Of a stretch of DNA of 64,000 nucleotides, positions 53,193-61,540 are shown piece after piece. Numbering within the stretch: the stretch's first letter is position 1; each line of letters starts with the position of its first letter. The DNA lies in NCBI RefSeq assembly GCF_001580545.1, contig NZ_LRBG01000035.1:186001-250000 (forward strand), in the 5' to 3' direction. Made by a program: the position numbers and the translations under genes. Origin of the DNA: Paraburkholderia monticola (GTDB taxonomy: Bacteria > Pseudomonadota > Gammaproteobacteria > Burkholderiales > Burkholderiaceae). The notes under the pieces were generated by a model that was not told the origin of the DNA, ran no database searches, and saw nothing but the letters and a program-made list of their open reading frames with translations.

Positions 53193-53390
53193 TCACCAAT
53201 GCGGATTGGCCAGGTCACATGCGAGCAGGCAGCCTACCGCCGACACGGTGCCAACCGCGCCGAGACCGACGCCTACGGCAAGGTTTTCCACCGTCGTCGC
53301 GCAACCTTGCAACATGGAAATCGAGGTTAGCAGCGAGGCGAGAAGCAGACGCTGCCGGAGTCGCCAGGATGATGTGCGTGGTGGTGACAT
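53193..53390 (-). CDS. Small lipoprotein
   Basis: 65 residues. It has a basic N-terminus, a hydrophobic stretch and lipobox MLQGC (Cys30). The short mature part, ATTVENLAVGVGLGAVGTVSAVGCLLACDLANPHW, is Gly/Val-rich with two further cysteines. Function unknown. It is upstream of the GST gene on the same strand, 75 bases before it. Confidence 0.7.
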   Translation of the reverse strand: MSPPRTSSWRLRQRLLLASLLTSISMLQGCATTVENLAVGVGLGAVGTVSAVGCLLACDLANPHW

Positions 53391-53498
53391 GGTGTGTTAG
53401 CCGTGAAGCGCTCGTTCAGCGCATGAGCGTACGAGCATAGTGGCCCACCATGTGCCGCATTCCCCGAAGGAGCGCCCGACAAGCGTCAGCCCTTACAA

Positions 53499-53529
53499 GC
53501 TGTTGCGAGGCCGCGGGTTTCGCAACAGC
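53499..53529. repeat. Perfect inverted repeat upstream of the tRNA
   Basis: GCTGTTGCGA / TCGCAACAGC, 10-bp arms with an 11-base spacer. No T-run follows. It could end transcription from the left or act as a binding site. Confidence 0.4.
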
Positions 53530-53551
53530 CGAACAAAATCACAAGAGGGGC

Positions 53552-53579
53552 TTTAAAAAAATAATTTTGCTGCTACAAT
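53552..53579 (+). promoter_or_regulatory. Probable tRNA promoter
   Basis: TACAAT at 53574-53579 is a good -10. TTTAAA at 53552 is a weak -35 with a 16-base spacer. This AT-rich stretch is directly upstream of the tRNA fragment and tRNA-Leu. Confidence 0.45.
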
Positions 53580-53590
53580 TGCGGCCCTCT

Positions 53591-53628
53591 GCCCATGTGG
53601 CGGGAAGTTGGTAGACGCATTCGGCACA
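53591..53628 (+). repeat. tRNA-Leu 5'-half fragment
   Basis: The sequence starts GCCCATGTGGCGGGAAGTTG and continues GTAGACGC, which looks like the acceptor and D-arm of another tRNA-Leu. No anticodon stem or 3' half follows. It is 67 bases before the intact tRNA-Leu and would be in the same transcript. Confidence 0.55.
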
Positions 53629-53657
53629 GTCCGGTGCGCTCCAGACTGCAGTGAAAT

Positions 53658-53742
53658 GCCGACGTGGTGAAATTGGTAGACACGCTATCTTGAGGGGGTA
53701 GTGGCGAAAGCTGTGCGAGTTCGAGTCTCGCCGTCGGCACCA
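53658..53742 (+). tRNA. tRNA-Leu (anticodon GAG)
   Basis: 85 bases including an encoded CCA. The acceptor stem pairs GCCGACG with CGTCGGC. The D-arm contains AAATTGGTAGACAC, the anticodon loop CTTGAGG gives GAG, a long variable arm marks it as class II (leucine type), and the T-arm contains GTTCGAGTC. It stands alone. Confidence 0.96.
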
Positions 53743-53815
53743 AAGTCAAAGTGTTTTCGCGTTCATGCACCTTCAGCATGAGCGGCGCTCGGGACTCAAG
53801 CGCCCTCGCAGCGCC

Positions 53816-54835
53816 TCAGAATTCGTTCCGGTAGGCAAATAGTCCGGGCAGTCCGCCGGTCATCACAAATAGAATCTTCTGCCCCACCGGGTACTTCCCG
53901 GTACTCACGTTTTCCACAAGACCCGCAAACGCCTTGCCGCTATACACGGGATCGAGCAATAGACCTTCCGTCGATGCCATCAGGCGAACCGTGGCCCGCA
54001 TGTTTTCGGTCGGAATGCCATAGCCGGGTCCGAGCTGCGCTTCGTCGATCGAGATTGCGTCATCACTGACGCGCAGGCTTGGGTCGATCAGTTGAACCGT
54101 CTGGTTCGCTTTTTCCAAAGTCAGCGGGTAGGTGTGCGCAGCGCGTCCCAATACCGTGAATGCGGCAATACACGATGGATCCAAACCCATCGCGACAAAA
54201 CCCGCGACCAGCCCCGCCTGCATGCCGCCGCTTCCGTTCGGCACCACGATGCGATCGAAAGCCAGGTTTTGCGTGTGCGATTGAGCGACGATTTCAGCAG
54301 CGCAGTCCGCATAGCCGAGGCAACCGACCGGGCTCGACCCGCCCAACGGACACACATAAACGTTACGGCCCTGCGCACGCAACTCGTTGGCGCGCTCCTC
54401 GGCGAATTGCAGCGCGTTGGCCGTGCCGGGAAGATCATGTACACGCGCATCGAATAGCGCATCGAGCAGGACGTTGCCGTTCTCCAGATAATCGTGATCG
54501 AAGCGCGGCACGGTTCTCGTCAGCACCAGCTCGCATCGAAGTCCGACGCGAGCCGCCGCGGCCGCGGTGAGCCGCGCATGATTCGATTGACGCGCGCCGA
54601 CGGTAATGACGGTGTCCGCACCACGCGCGAGTGCTTCGCCGATCAGGAATTCGAGCTTGCGCAGCTTGTTGCCGCCGCCGCCCAGTCCCGTCAGATCTTC
54701 TCTTTTGACGTAGATGTCCGCGCCGCCGAGGCGAGCGCTCAGACGCGCGAGATGTTGAATGGGCGTGGGGCCGTCGAGAAGCGTGCGGCGCGGAAACCTG
54801 GATAAGTCGAGGCTGGGCGATGAGGTGGAGTTCAT
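53816..54835 (-). CDS. dcyD: D-cysteine desulfhydrase / ACC-deaminase family PLP enzyme
   Basis: 339 residues. It has the PLP lysine in GLGGGGNKLRKLEFLIGEAL, an Asn/Ser pocket VGARQSNHARLTAAAAARVG and the phosphate-binding region VPNGSGGMQAGLVAG. The extended match to the D-cysteine desulfhydrase subfamily is better than to ACC deaminase, though the two are close and cannot be told apart with certainty by eye. It would convert D-cysteine to pyruvate, sulfide and ammonia via 2-aminoacrylate. Downstream partner genes on the same strand start with a class V aminotransferase-like gene and RidA. Confidence 0.85.
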   Translation of the reverse strand: MNSTSSPSLDLSRFPRRTLLDGPTPIQHLARLSARLGGADIYVKREDLTGLGGGGNKLRKLEFLIGEALARGADTVITVGARQSNHARLTAAAAARVGLRCELVLTRTVPRFDHDYLENGNVLLDALFDARVHDLPGTANALQFAEERANELRAQGRNVYVCPLGGSSPVGCLGYADCAAEIVAQSHTQNLAFDRIVVPNGSGGMQAGLVAGFVAMGLDPSCIAAFTVLGRAAHTYPLTLEKANQTVQLIDPSLRVSDDAISIDEAQLGPGYGIPTENMRATVRLMASTEGLLLDPVYSGKAFAGLVENVSTGKYPVGQKILFVMTGGLPGLFAYRNEF

Positions 54836-54878
54836 AGTCGGATTCGGGCCGTTGAGTTGGAAGCGACGCTCGTGGTAC

Positions 54879-56075
54879 TCAATGCGTCAACGTTCGTATC
54901 CCCGCCAGCAATTTATCAATTTCGGCGTCGGTGGTCAGATAGCTGACCGACGCACGCGCAATCTGTGTCAACCCTCTGCTCGTCATATCGAACGGCGTGT
55001 ATGCGACACCGTTCGAGCCGATCGTAATGCCCTGGGTCGCCAGAGAACGTCGCACCGAAAGAGCATCCATGCCGGCGACGTTGAACGATACGAGTCCGGA
55101 TCGTTCAATCCCCTGATCGAGCACGGACACGCCCGGCAGCGCGGCCAATTGTTCGCGCAATGCCTGTGCGACCTGATCGATCCGCGCATGGATGTTGTCG
55201 ATGCCGATTTCCAGCGCTTCCTCCAAAGCATTCGCCAATCCGCAATGCAGTGCTATCGATGCCTCCGACGACTCGAAGCGCACGGCATCGTCGCGCAGTA
55301 CAGGTTCGCCATGGGCATCGAGCGGCGCGGAATACGTGTCGACGAAGGCTGGCGTCAGGCGAGGCAAAAAGTCCCGTCGCACGTATAAGAGCCCAGTGCC
55401 GCGCGGTCCGCGCAGTGCCTTGCGGCCCGGGCCGGCCAGAACGTCGCAACCCAGCTCGGCCACATCGATCGGAAGCTGTCCGACGGCCTGCGCCGCATCG
55501 ATGAAATACGGAATGCCGTGACGGCGTGCAATCTGACCGATTGCGGCGGCCGGATTGATCAGTCCGCCATTCGCCGGCAGCCACGTCAGTGCAATCAGCC
55601 GGACCCGGTCGTCGAGCATCGCTTCGAGCGCGCGAGGATCGACCCTGCCGCTGGCATCCGATGGAATCGGCTCGATCGATGCGCCGGCACGTTGCGCCAC
55701 CAGACGCATGGTCGCGAGATTGCCGCCCCATTCGTGCCGCCCGACGAGGATGCGTTGCCCTGCGCGCCACGGCCCCAACCCCGCGAACGCGGCGCCCCAG
55801 CCCGGCGAATTGCCTGTCGTCAACGCGATCTCGGCAGGCTGCGCGTTCAGCAATCGCGCGGCGAGCGTGCGCGCGCGCTCGGTCTGTTCGGCGGCGGCCG
55901 CGCCCGCTTCCATCGGTCCCATCGACGCTTCGCGCACCAGGTGCGCGTGAATCGCGTCGAGCGTGGCAGCCGACGGCAGCGACGCGCCAGCGTGATTGAA
56001 ATGCGTCGTCGTGCGAACGCCGGGCGTGCGAGCGCGTAAAGCATCCACGATAGCGGGCGACAGCGGAGAAGACAT
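54879..56075 (-). CDS. Class V aminotransferase-like PLP enzyme
   Basis: 398 residues. N-terminal FNHAGASLPSAATLDAIHAHL and the PLP-site region IPYFIDAAQAVGQLPIDV, with the Schiff-base Lys in GPGRKALRGPRGTGLLYVRR, identify a fold-type I class V enzyme of the cysteine desulfurase / isopenicillin-N epimerase-like group. No catalytic Cys loop of the IscS kind is obvious, so a desulfurase role is unlikely; an epimerase, lyase or C-S lyase role is possible. It lies 43 bases upstream of dcyD and 27 after ridA, on the same strand. Confidence 0.85.
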   Translation of the reverse strand: MSSPLSPAIVDALRARTPGVRTTTHFNHAGASLPSAATLDAIHAHLVREASMGPMEAGAAAAEQTERARTLAARLLNAQPAEIALTTGNSPGWGAAFAGLGPWRAGQRILVGRHEWGGNLATMRLVAQRAGASIEPIPSDASGRVDPRALEAMLDDRVRLIALTWLPANGGLINPAAAIGQIARRHGIPYFIDAAQAVGQLPIDVAELGCDVLAGPGRKALRGPRGTGLLYVRRDFLPRLTPAFVDTYSAPLDAHGEPVLRDDAVRFESSEASIALHCGLANALEEALEIGIDNIHARIDQVAQALREQLAALPGVSVLDQGIERSGLVSFNVAGMDALSVRRSLATQGITIGSNGVAYTPFDMTSRGLTQIARASVSYLTTDAEIDKLLAGIRTLTH

Positions 56076-56102
56076 TGGCGGCTCCGAGGTGATGAGTTGA
56101 GT

Positions 56103-56576
56103 TCAGGTGTTCTTCAATGCAATCACGGCTTCGACTTCGACGGCGACTCCCGCCGGCAGCGACGCGACGCCTACCGCGCTGCGCGCGTGACGGCCGGCCT
56201 CGCCGAAGATCTGCACCATCACGTCGGACGCGCTATTGGCAATCACACTTTGAGCACTGAATGCCGGCGTGCTCGCGATGAATACGTTCAGGCGCACGAC
56301 GCGTGCCACGCGATCGAGCCGGTCGTCTGTCGCCGCGACGATCTGCGCGACGACACCGAGCGCCGACTGCCGCGCGGCCTGAGCGCCTTCGTCGTCGCTG
56401 ATATTGTCGCCGAGACGTCCGAGATACGCAGGCTGTCCGTTGTGGCGTGAGATCTGACCGGAAATGTGGAGCAGATCGCCCTCGACCACGAAGGGCACGT
56501 AGTTGGCGGCGGGTGCCGACGCGGATTCGAGCGTCAGGCCGAGGCTGGCGGCGCGGCCGGTAATCGAAGCTGTCAT
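56103..56576 (-). CDS. RidA-family protein (reactive imine/enamine deaminase)
   Basis: 157 residues from ATG 56576. It matches the longer RidA subgroup: LTLESASAPAANYVPFVVEGDLLHISGQISRHNGQPA, then VVRLNVFIASTPAFSAQSVIANSASDVMVQIFGEAGRHARSAVGVASLPAGVAVEVEAVI. The conserved Arg before SAVGVASLP and the C-terminal Glu fit a trimeric deaminase fold. It should hydrolyse 2-aminoacrylate-type intermediates such as those made by the neighbouring PLP enzymes. Confidence 0.88.
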   Translation of the reverse strand: MTASITGRAASLGLTLESASAPAANYVPFVVEGDLLHISGQISRHNGQPAYLGRLGDNISDDEGAQAARQSALGVVAQIVAATDDRLDRVARVVRLNVFIASTPAFSAQSVIANSASDVMVQIFGEAGRHARSAVGVASLPAGVAVEVEAVIALKNT

Positions 56577-56679
56577 GAGGAGCGTACCGTTGGGTGACGA
56601 GAAAGCTTCGATGCTAGGGATTCGCCGCGCGCGTGACCAACGAATTTTCGTGCTCGACGCATGAGCCAGACTAATGCGT

Positions 56680-57591
56680 TCAGACAAGCGGGTCCTGCTG
56701 CGCCGTTTGCATGATCCACGAGCGGAATGCGCTCGCGGCGCCATCGAGCTTGCCCTTGCGCGTGACGAGCCACCACCCGATGCGCGGATCGTCGAGCGCC
56801 GCGCCAGGCAGCGCCTGCACCAGCGAGCCTTGCGCTAGCTGCTGCGCGATCAGCCGATGGCGGCCCATCGCGATGCCCTGTCCGGCGAGCGCCGCTTCGA
56901 CGACGATGTTGTAGTCGTGCAATTGCACGCGTTGCGCTTCGCCGAGATCGAGGCCGGCATGTCGCGACCACGCTTCCCATTCGAACGAGTGCGTCGAATA
57001 CGAAATGAGCATGGGAAAGCGCAGCAGGTCCTGCGGTTTGCGCGGGCGCTTTTTGCCGGCGATCAGTGACGGAGCGCATACCGGGGAAAGACGTTCGGAC
57101 ATCAGCTTTTGCGAAGCGACGCCGGGCCAGCCGCCGCGTCCGTAGCGGATCGCGACGTCGACTTCGCCGCCCGGCACATTGGCGAGTGCGATGTCCGGTT
57201 GCAATTGCAGCTCGATGTCGGGATGCGCGAGCGGGAAAGTATGCAGACGCGACGCGAGCCAGCGACTCGCGAATGAAGACAGCAGGCCGACGCTCAGCGC
57301 TTTGCGTTCGGTGGAGAAGGCGCGGATTTCGCTGGTACCGAGTCGCAGCAGTTCGAAAGCCGCATGGACTTTCGCATAGTACGCCCGGCCTTTGTCGGTG
57401 AGCTCGATGGCGCGGGTCTGGCGCTCGAATAGCGCGATGCCCAGATCGGCTTCGAGCTTCTGGATCTGGTGGCTGACCGCGCTTTGCGTCACGAACAATT
57501 CTTGCGCCGCGCGGCTGAAACTGAGGTGCCGCGCGGCGGCTTCGAAGGCGCGCAGAGAAAGAAGAGGCGGTAAGGGGCGGGTGGAACGCAT
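56680..57591 (-). CDS. LysR-family regulator, GcvA-like
   Basis: 303 residues. It begins RPLPPLLSLRAFEAAARHLSFSRAAQELFVTQSAVSHQIQKLEADLG, the GcvA-type HTH, and continues FERQTRAIELTDKGRAYY. The effector domain includes VDVAIRYGRGGWPGV and HDYNIVVEAALAGQGIAMGR, typical of the GcvA/AmpR group. It lies 103 bases upstream of ridA on the same strand, so it probably regulates the ridA - aminotransferase - dcyD genes. Confidence 0.9.
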   Translation of the reverse strand: MRSTRPLPPLLSLRAFEAAARHLSFSRAAQELFVTQSAVSHQIQKLEADLGIALFERQTRAIELTDKGRAYYAKVHAAFELLRLGTSEIRAFSTERKALSVGLLSSFASRWLASRLHTFPLAHPDIELQLQPDIALANVPGGEVDVAIRYGRGGWPGVASQKLMSERLSPVCAPSLIAGKKRPRKPQDLLRFPMLISYSTHSFEWEAWSRHAGLDLGEAQRVQLHDYNIVVEAALAGQGIAMGRHRLIAQQLAQGSLVQALPGAALDDPRIGWWLVTRKGKLDGAASAFRSWIMQTAQQDPLV

Positions 57592-57671
57592 CGTATCGAG
57601 CGATGACAGCGTGAGCGAAGTCTGCCGTTATACGCCTGAAGCGACGCAAATAGAACCCTTACCGTCCAGCT

Positions 57672-58967
57672 TCATTGCTGCCAGGCCTCTCCTTCGGGAA
57701 ACCAGTACTTCTCCAGCGACTCTTCCAGCATCTCGATGCTGTACCCCGGCTTTTGCGGCGGCATATAGTGCCCGTTGCGAATCACGACGGGATCCACGAA
57801 ATGCTCGTGCAAATGATCGACGTATTCGAGCACGCGATTTTCCAGTGACGCCGACACGCAGATATAGTCGAACAGCGAAATATGCTGCACGTACTCGCAC
57901 AAACCGACGCCGCCCGCATGGGGGCACACCGGCACACCGAACTTCGCGGCCATCAGCAGCACGACGATCACTTCGTTGAGTCCGCCGAGCCGGCAACTGT
58001 CAATCTGGCAAAAGTCGATTGCCTCGGCCTGCAGGAGTTGCTTGAACATCACGCGATTGTGGCAATGCTCGCCGGTCGCGACGCCAATCGAACCGAGCCG
58101 GCGCCGAATCTCCGCATGACCGAGGATGTCGTCGGGACTCGTCGGCTCCTCGATCCACCACGGGTCGAACTCGGCGAGACGGCGCATGTTCGCGATCGCT
58201 TCGTCGACGTCCCACACCTGGTTCGCGTCCATCATCAGCTTCAGGTTCTCGCCGATCTCTTCGCGCAGAATGCGCGCGCGCCGTACGTCCTCTTCCAGAT
58301 CGCCGCCGACCTTCTGCTTGAAATGCGTCCATCCCTGCGCGACGCCTTCGCGCGCGAGACGGCGAATCTTGTCGTCTTCATAACCGAGCCAGCCCGCGGA
58401 TGTCGTATAGGCAGGATAGCCGTGCGCGAGCATTTCCTTTTCGCGCTCGCCTTTGGTTTTGGCATGCCGGTGCAGCATGGCGAGCGCTTCTTGCGGCGTG
58501 ATCGCATCGGTCACGTAGCGAAAATCCAGACAGCGCACGAGCTCTTCCGGACTCATGTCGACCAGCAGCTTCCAGACCGGCTTGCCAACCGACTTCGCCC
58601 ACAGGTCCCACACCGCGTTGACGACCGCCGCGGTGGCCAGATGGATCGCGCCTTTATCCGGGCCGATCCAGCGTAGTTGGCTATCCGAAGTAAACGCGCG
58701 CCAGAAGGCGCCCATATTCGTGGCGATATCTTCGAGCTTCTTGCCGACGATCAGCGGCATCAGCGCATTCACGGCCGTCACGCAGATTTCATTGCCGCGT
58801 CCAATCGTGAACGTGAGGCCGTGGCCGGTGAGATTCGGCGTGTCGGTTTCGAGCGTGACGTAGGTGGCGGAGTAGTCCGGTGCCGCATTCATCGCATCGG
58901 AGCCGTCCAGCGAGCGTGAAGTGGGAAACCGGATGTCCCGAACGGACAGTCTTGTGATCGTAGTCAT
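57672..58967 (-). CDS. L-fuconate dehydratase (enolase superfamily)
   Basis: 431 residues from ATG 58967 with GGAGGG upstream. It shows the enolase-superfamily catalytic set: KQK (THFKQKVGGDLEED), Asp in LMMDANQVW, Glu in WWIEEPTSPDD, Glu in ATGEHCHNRV and His in VPVCPHAGGVG. The N-terminal part (RFPTSRSLDGSDAMNAAPDYSATYVTLET) is characteristic of L-fuconate dehydratase. It removes water from L-fuconate to give 2-keto-3-deoxy-L-fuconate in non-phosphorylated L-fucose breakdown. It is divergent from the GntR regulator and ABC genes. Confidence 0.9.
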   Translation of the reverse strand: MTTITRLSVRDIRFPTSRSLDGSDAMNAAPDYSATYVTLETDTPNLTGHGLTFTIGRGNEICVTAVNALMPLIVGKKLEDIATNMGAFWRAFTSDSQLRWIGPDKGAIHLATAAVVNAVWDLWAKSVGKPVWKLLVDMSPEELVRCLDFRYVTDAITPQEALAMLHRHAKTKGEREKEMLAHGYPAYTTSAGWLGYEDDKIRRLAREGVAQGWTHFKQKVGGDLEEDVRRARILREEIGENLKLMMDANQVWDVDEAIANMRRLAEFDPWWIEEPTSPDDILGHAEIRRRLGSIGVATGEHCHNRVMFKQLLQAEAIDFCQIDSCRLGGLNEVIVVLLMAAKFGVPVCPHAGGVGLCEYVQHISLFDYICVSASLENRVLEYVDHLHEHFVDPVVIRNGHYMPPQKPGYSIEMLEESLEKYWFPEGEAWQQ

Positions 58968-59129
58968 TTGTGCGCCCTCCGGGGCTATGGCTATCGGCTT
59001 GTCGTCTGCGAACACAGACGGATCGGCTTCGTGCGCACGTTCTTCGTGCGCGTTCCTGCTTCGCGTACGGGTTAGCCCGTAGTTCCCAGATACCAGGCAC
59101 CTCTAGGTATTCCCAGGCATTTGTACGCG

Positions 59130-59163
59130 TTGACAACACGGCAATCACTTTCTAGCATGCTAG
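59130..59163 (+). promoter_or_regulatory. Promoter and overlapping operator of the GntR gene
   Basis: TTGACA at 59130-59135 is a perfect -35, followed after 17 bases by TAGCAT (59153-59158) as -10. The perfect 12-bp palindrome CTAGCATGCTAG (59152-59163) covers the -10, so a protein bound there would block transcription. The promoter places the start of translation downstream, which supports the GTG at 59190. Confidence 0.65.
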
Positions 59164-59189
59164 CATGTCTTCTCGAAATCAAGGCCTTC

Positions 59190-59918
59190 GTGAACTCCTC
59201 AGCCGAACTGGAGAATGCCGCCGGCAATCCTTATGTCGCACTGCAAAAGATTCGCGGTGGCGAGCGCGGCAGCTTGACCGACGCGGTCGAGGCGGCGTTG
59301 CGCGAAGCGATCGTCACGCTGGCGTTGGAGCCCGGCATGATGATCGACAAGATGGCCGTGTGCGAACGGATGGGGGTGTCACGCTTTCCGGTGTCGTCCG
59401 CGTTGGCGAGGCTTGCGCATGCCGGGCTCGTCGAGGTTTTGCCGCAGCGCGGCACGCGCGTCAAACCAATCGCGCTCGACGACATCCGCCAGCATCTGTT
59501 CATCCGCAGCGCGCTGGAAGTCGAAACCGTGCGCGGGGTGGCGCGGATGCATGACCCGGCGACGCTCGATGCCTTGGCCAGCAATCTCGACCAGCAGCGC
59601 AGTCTGGCCGGAGGGGGCGACCGTCTGGCGTTTCATGCGCTCGATCTGGGTTTCCACGAGATCCTGCTCGACGCGGTGAAGCTGCCGCGCGTGAAGGAGA
59701 TCGTCGCGGTGTCGCGCAATGCGCTGGACCGCGCGAGGCAATTGCTCGCGAGTCCGGAACGGCTCGTGCATACGCTGGAAGAGCACGAGAGCATTTTCAA
59801 GGCCCTGTGCGCCGGCGACGGCGATGCGGCCGCGAAAGCGATGCACGACCATCTCGACCAGGTCGTCGCCGAATTGCACCGGTCCGCGAAAGCGCGGCCG
59901 GATCTGTTCGAGCCTTGA
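59190..59918 (+). CDS. GntR-family (FadR-type) regulator of sugar genes
   Basis: 242 residues from GTG 59190, with AAGG upstream; the longer ATG at 59121 lies ahead of the promoter. The winged HTH is SLTDAVEAALREAIVTLALEPGMMIDKMAVCERMGVSRFPVSSALARLAHAGLVEVLPQRGTRV. The all-helical FCD domain follows, with metal-site His residues (FHALDLGFHEILL; LEEHESIFKAL; MHDHLDQV). It sits between the fuconate dehydratase and ABC transporter genes and should regulate both. The ligand may be a fucose-pathway acid. Confidence 0.9.
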   Translation: MNSSAELENAAGNPYVALQKIRGGERGSLTDAVEAALREAIVTLALEPGMMIDKMAVCERMGVSRFPVSSALARLAHAGLVEVLPQRGTRVKPIALDDIRQHLFIRSALEVETVRGVARMHDPATLDALASNLDQQRSLAGGGDRLAFHALDLGFHEILLDAVKLPRVKEIVAVSRNALDRARQLLASPERLVHTLEEHESIFKALCAGDGDAAAKAMHDHLDQVVAELHRSAKARPDLFEP

Positions 59919-60009
59919 AGGAAAGCTCGAATGAAAGCCGTTGTTCAAGCTGTAGAGACCTCCACTGTAAAAGCGTTGGTGATATAGGCAGCCGTCGGCA
60001 GATCAGCAC

Positions 60010-61527
60010 ATGAACCCACTTATTTCCGTCAACAAGCTTTGCAAGAGCTTTCCGGGCGTCAGAGCGCTTCATGACGTCCGCTTCGAACTCATGGCCGGCG
60101 AGGTCCATGCGCTGATGGGCGAGAACGGCGCGGGCAAGTCGACGCTGATGAAAATTCTCGCCGGCGTCTATACGCGCGATTCCGGTGAAATTTTCTTCGA
60201 CGGCAAGCCCGTCGATTTTCAGGGTCCGCGCGACGCGCAAGCGGTCGGCATCGGCATCATTCATCAGGAACTGCAACTGATGAATCATCTGAGCGTCGCG
60301 CAGAACATCTTTATCGGCCGCGAGCCGCGCAAGGGTCTCGGTCTCTTCCTCGACGAAGACAAACTGAATGCACAGGCGCGCGAGATCCTCGCCCGCATGC
60401 ACGTGAATATCGATCCGCGCAAGATGGTCGGCACGTTGACCGTGGCGAGCCAGCAGATGGTCGAGATCGCAAAAGCGCTGTCGTTCGATTCGCGCGTGCT
60501 GATCATGGACGAGCCCACGTCGGCGCTCAACGACGCCGAGATCGCCGAGCTGTTCCGGATCATCCGGCAATTGAAGGAGCGTGGCGTCGGCGTCGTCTAT
60601 ATCTCGCACAAGATGGACGAGTTGAAGCAGATCACCGATCGCGTCACGGTGATGCGCGACGGCGAATACGTGGCCACCGTACCGACCGAGGGTACCAGCG
60701 TCGAGACGATCATCGGCATGATGGTCGGGCGCACGCTGAGCGACGTGGCGCCCGTGGAGCGCGCGCCCGAGAAAGGCGAACTCGCGCTCGAAGTGAAAAA
60801 CCTCGTCGCGGGTCCGCTCGTGCGCAACGTCAGTTTCGAGTTGCGCAAGGGCGAGATACTCGGCTTCGCCGGCTTGATGGGGGCGGGCCGCACGGAGGTT
60901 GCGCGCGCTGTGTTCGGCGCGGACCCGGTCGAATCGGGCGAGATTCTCGTGAAGGGCGTCAAGACGTCGATCAGGAAGCCTAGCGACGCGGTCAAGCGCG
61001 GCATCGGCTACCTGTCCGAAGATCGCAAGCGCTTCGGTCTCGCGACCGGGATGGATGTCGAATCGAACATCGTGATGTCCGATCTCGGCAAGTTCCTGTC
61101 ATTCAACATGTTCCTGCGGCGCGGACAGATTCGCAAACGGGCGCAGCACTTCATCAAGCTGCTTGCCATTCGCACGCCATCCGCGACGCAGCAGGTGCGG
61201 CTCCTGTCGGGCGGCAATCAGCAGAAGATCGTGATTGCGAAATGGCTCGAACGCGACTGCGACGTGCTGTTCTTCGACGAACCGACGCGCGGTATCGACG
61301 TCGGCGCGAAGAGCGAAATTTACAAGCTGCTGCGCTCGCTGGCATCGCAAGGCAAGGCGATCGTGATGATCTCGTCCGAGCTGCCTGAAGTTCTGCGCAT
61401 GAGCGACCGCATCGTGGTGATGTGCGAAGGCCGCATTACCGGCGAGCTGTCCGCCGCCGACGCGACGCAGGAGCGCATCATGCATCTCGCGACGCAGCGC
61501 GAAACCCTGAAAACGGCACAAGCCTGA
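60010..61527 (+). CDS. Sugar ABC transporter ATP-binding protein (RbsA-type, two NBDs)
   Basis: 505 residues. The first nucleotide-binding domain has Walker A GENGAGKST (37-45), Walker B VLIMDEPTSALND and a signature region LTVASQQMVEIAKAL. The second domain has the degenerate Walker A GLMGAGRTE with signature LLSGGNQQKIVIAKWL and DVLFFDEPTRGIDVG, as in ribose/xylose-type importers. It energises uptake with the following permease. Expected substrate L-fucose or a related pentose or deoxyhexose, from the adjacent fuconate dehydratase. Confidence 0.93.
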   Translation: MNPLISVNKLCKSFPGVRALHDVRFELMAGEVHALMGENGAGKSTLMKILAGVYTRDSGEIFFDGKPVDFQGPRDAQAVGIGIIHQELQLMNHLSVAQNIFIGREPRKGLGLFLDEDKLNAQAREILARMHVNIDPRKMVGTLTVASQQMVEIAKALSFDSRVLIMDEPTSALNDAEIAELFRIIRQLKERGVGVVYISHKMDELKQITDRVTVMRDGEYVATVPTEGTSVETIIGMMVGRTLSDVAPVERAPEKGELALEVKNLVAGPLVRNVSFELRKGEILGFAGLMGAGRTEVARAVFGADPVESGEILVKGVKTSIRKPSDAVKRGIGYLSEDRKRFGLATGMDVESNIVMSDLGKFLSFNMFLRRGQIRKRAQHFIKLLAIRTPSATQQVRLLSGGNQQKIVIAKWLERDCDVLFFDEPTRGIDVGAKSEIYKLLRSLASQGKAIVMISSELPEVLRMSDRIVVMCEGRITGELSAADATQERIMHLATQRETLKTAQA

Positions 61528-61540
61528 AGAGGTCTACGAC

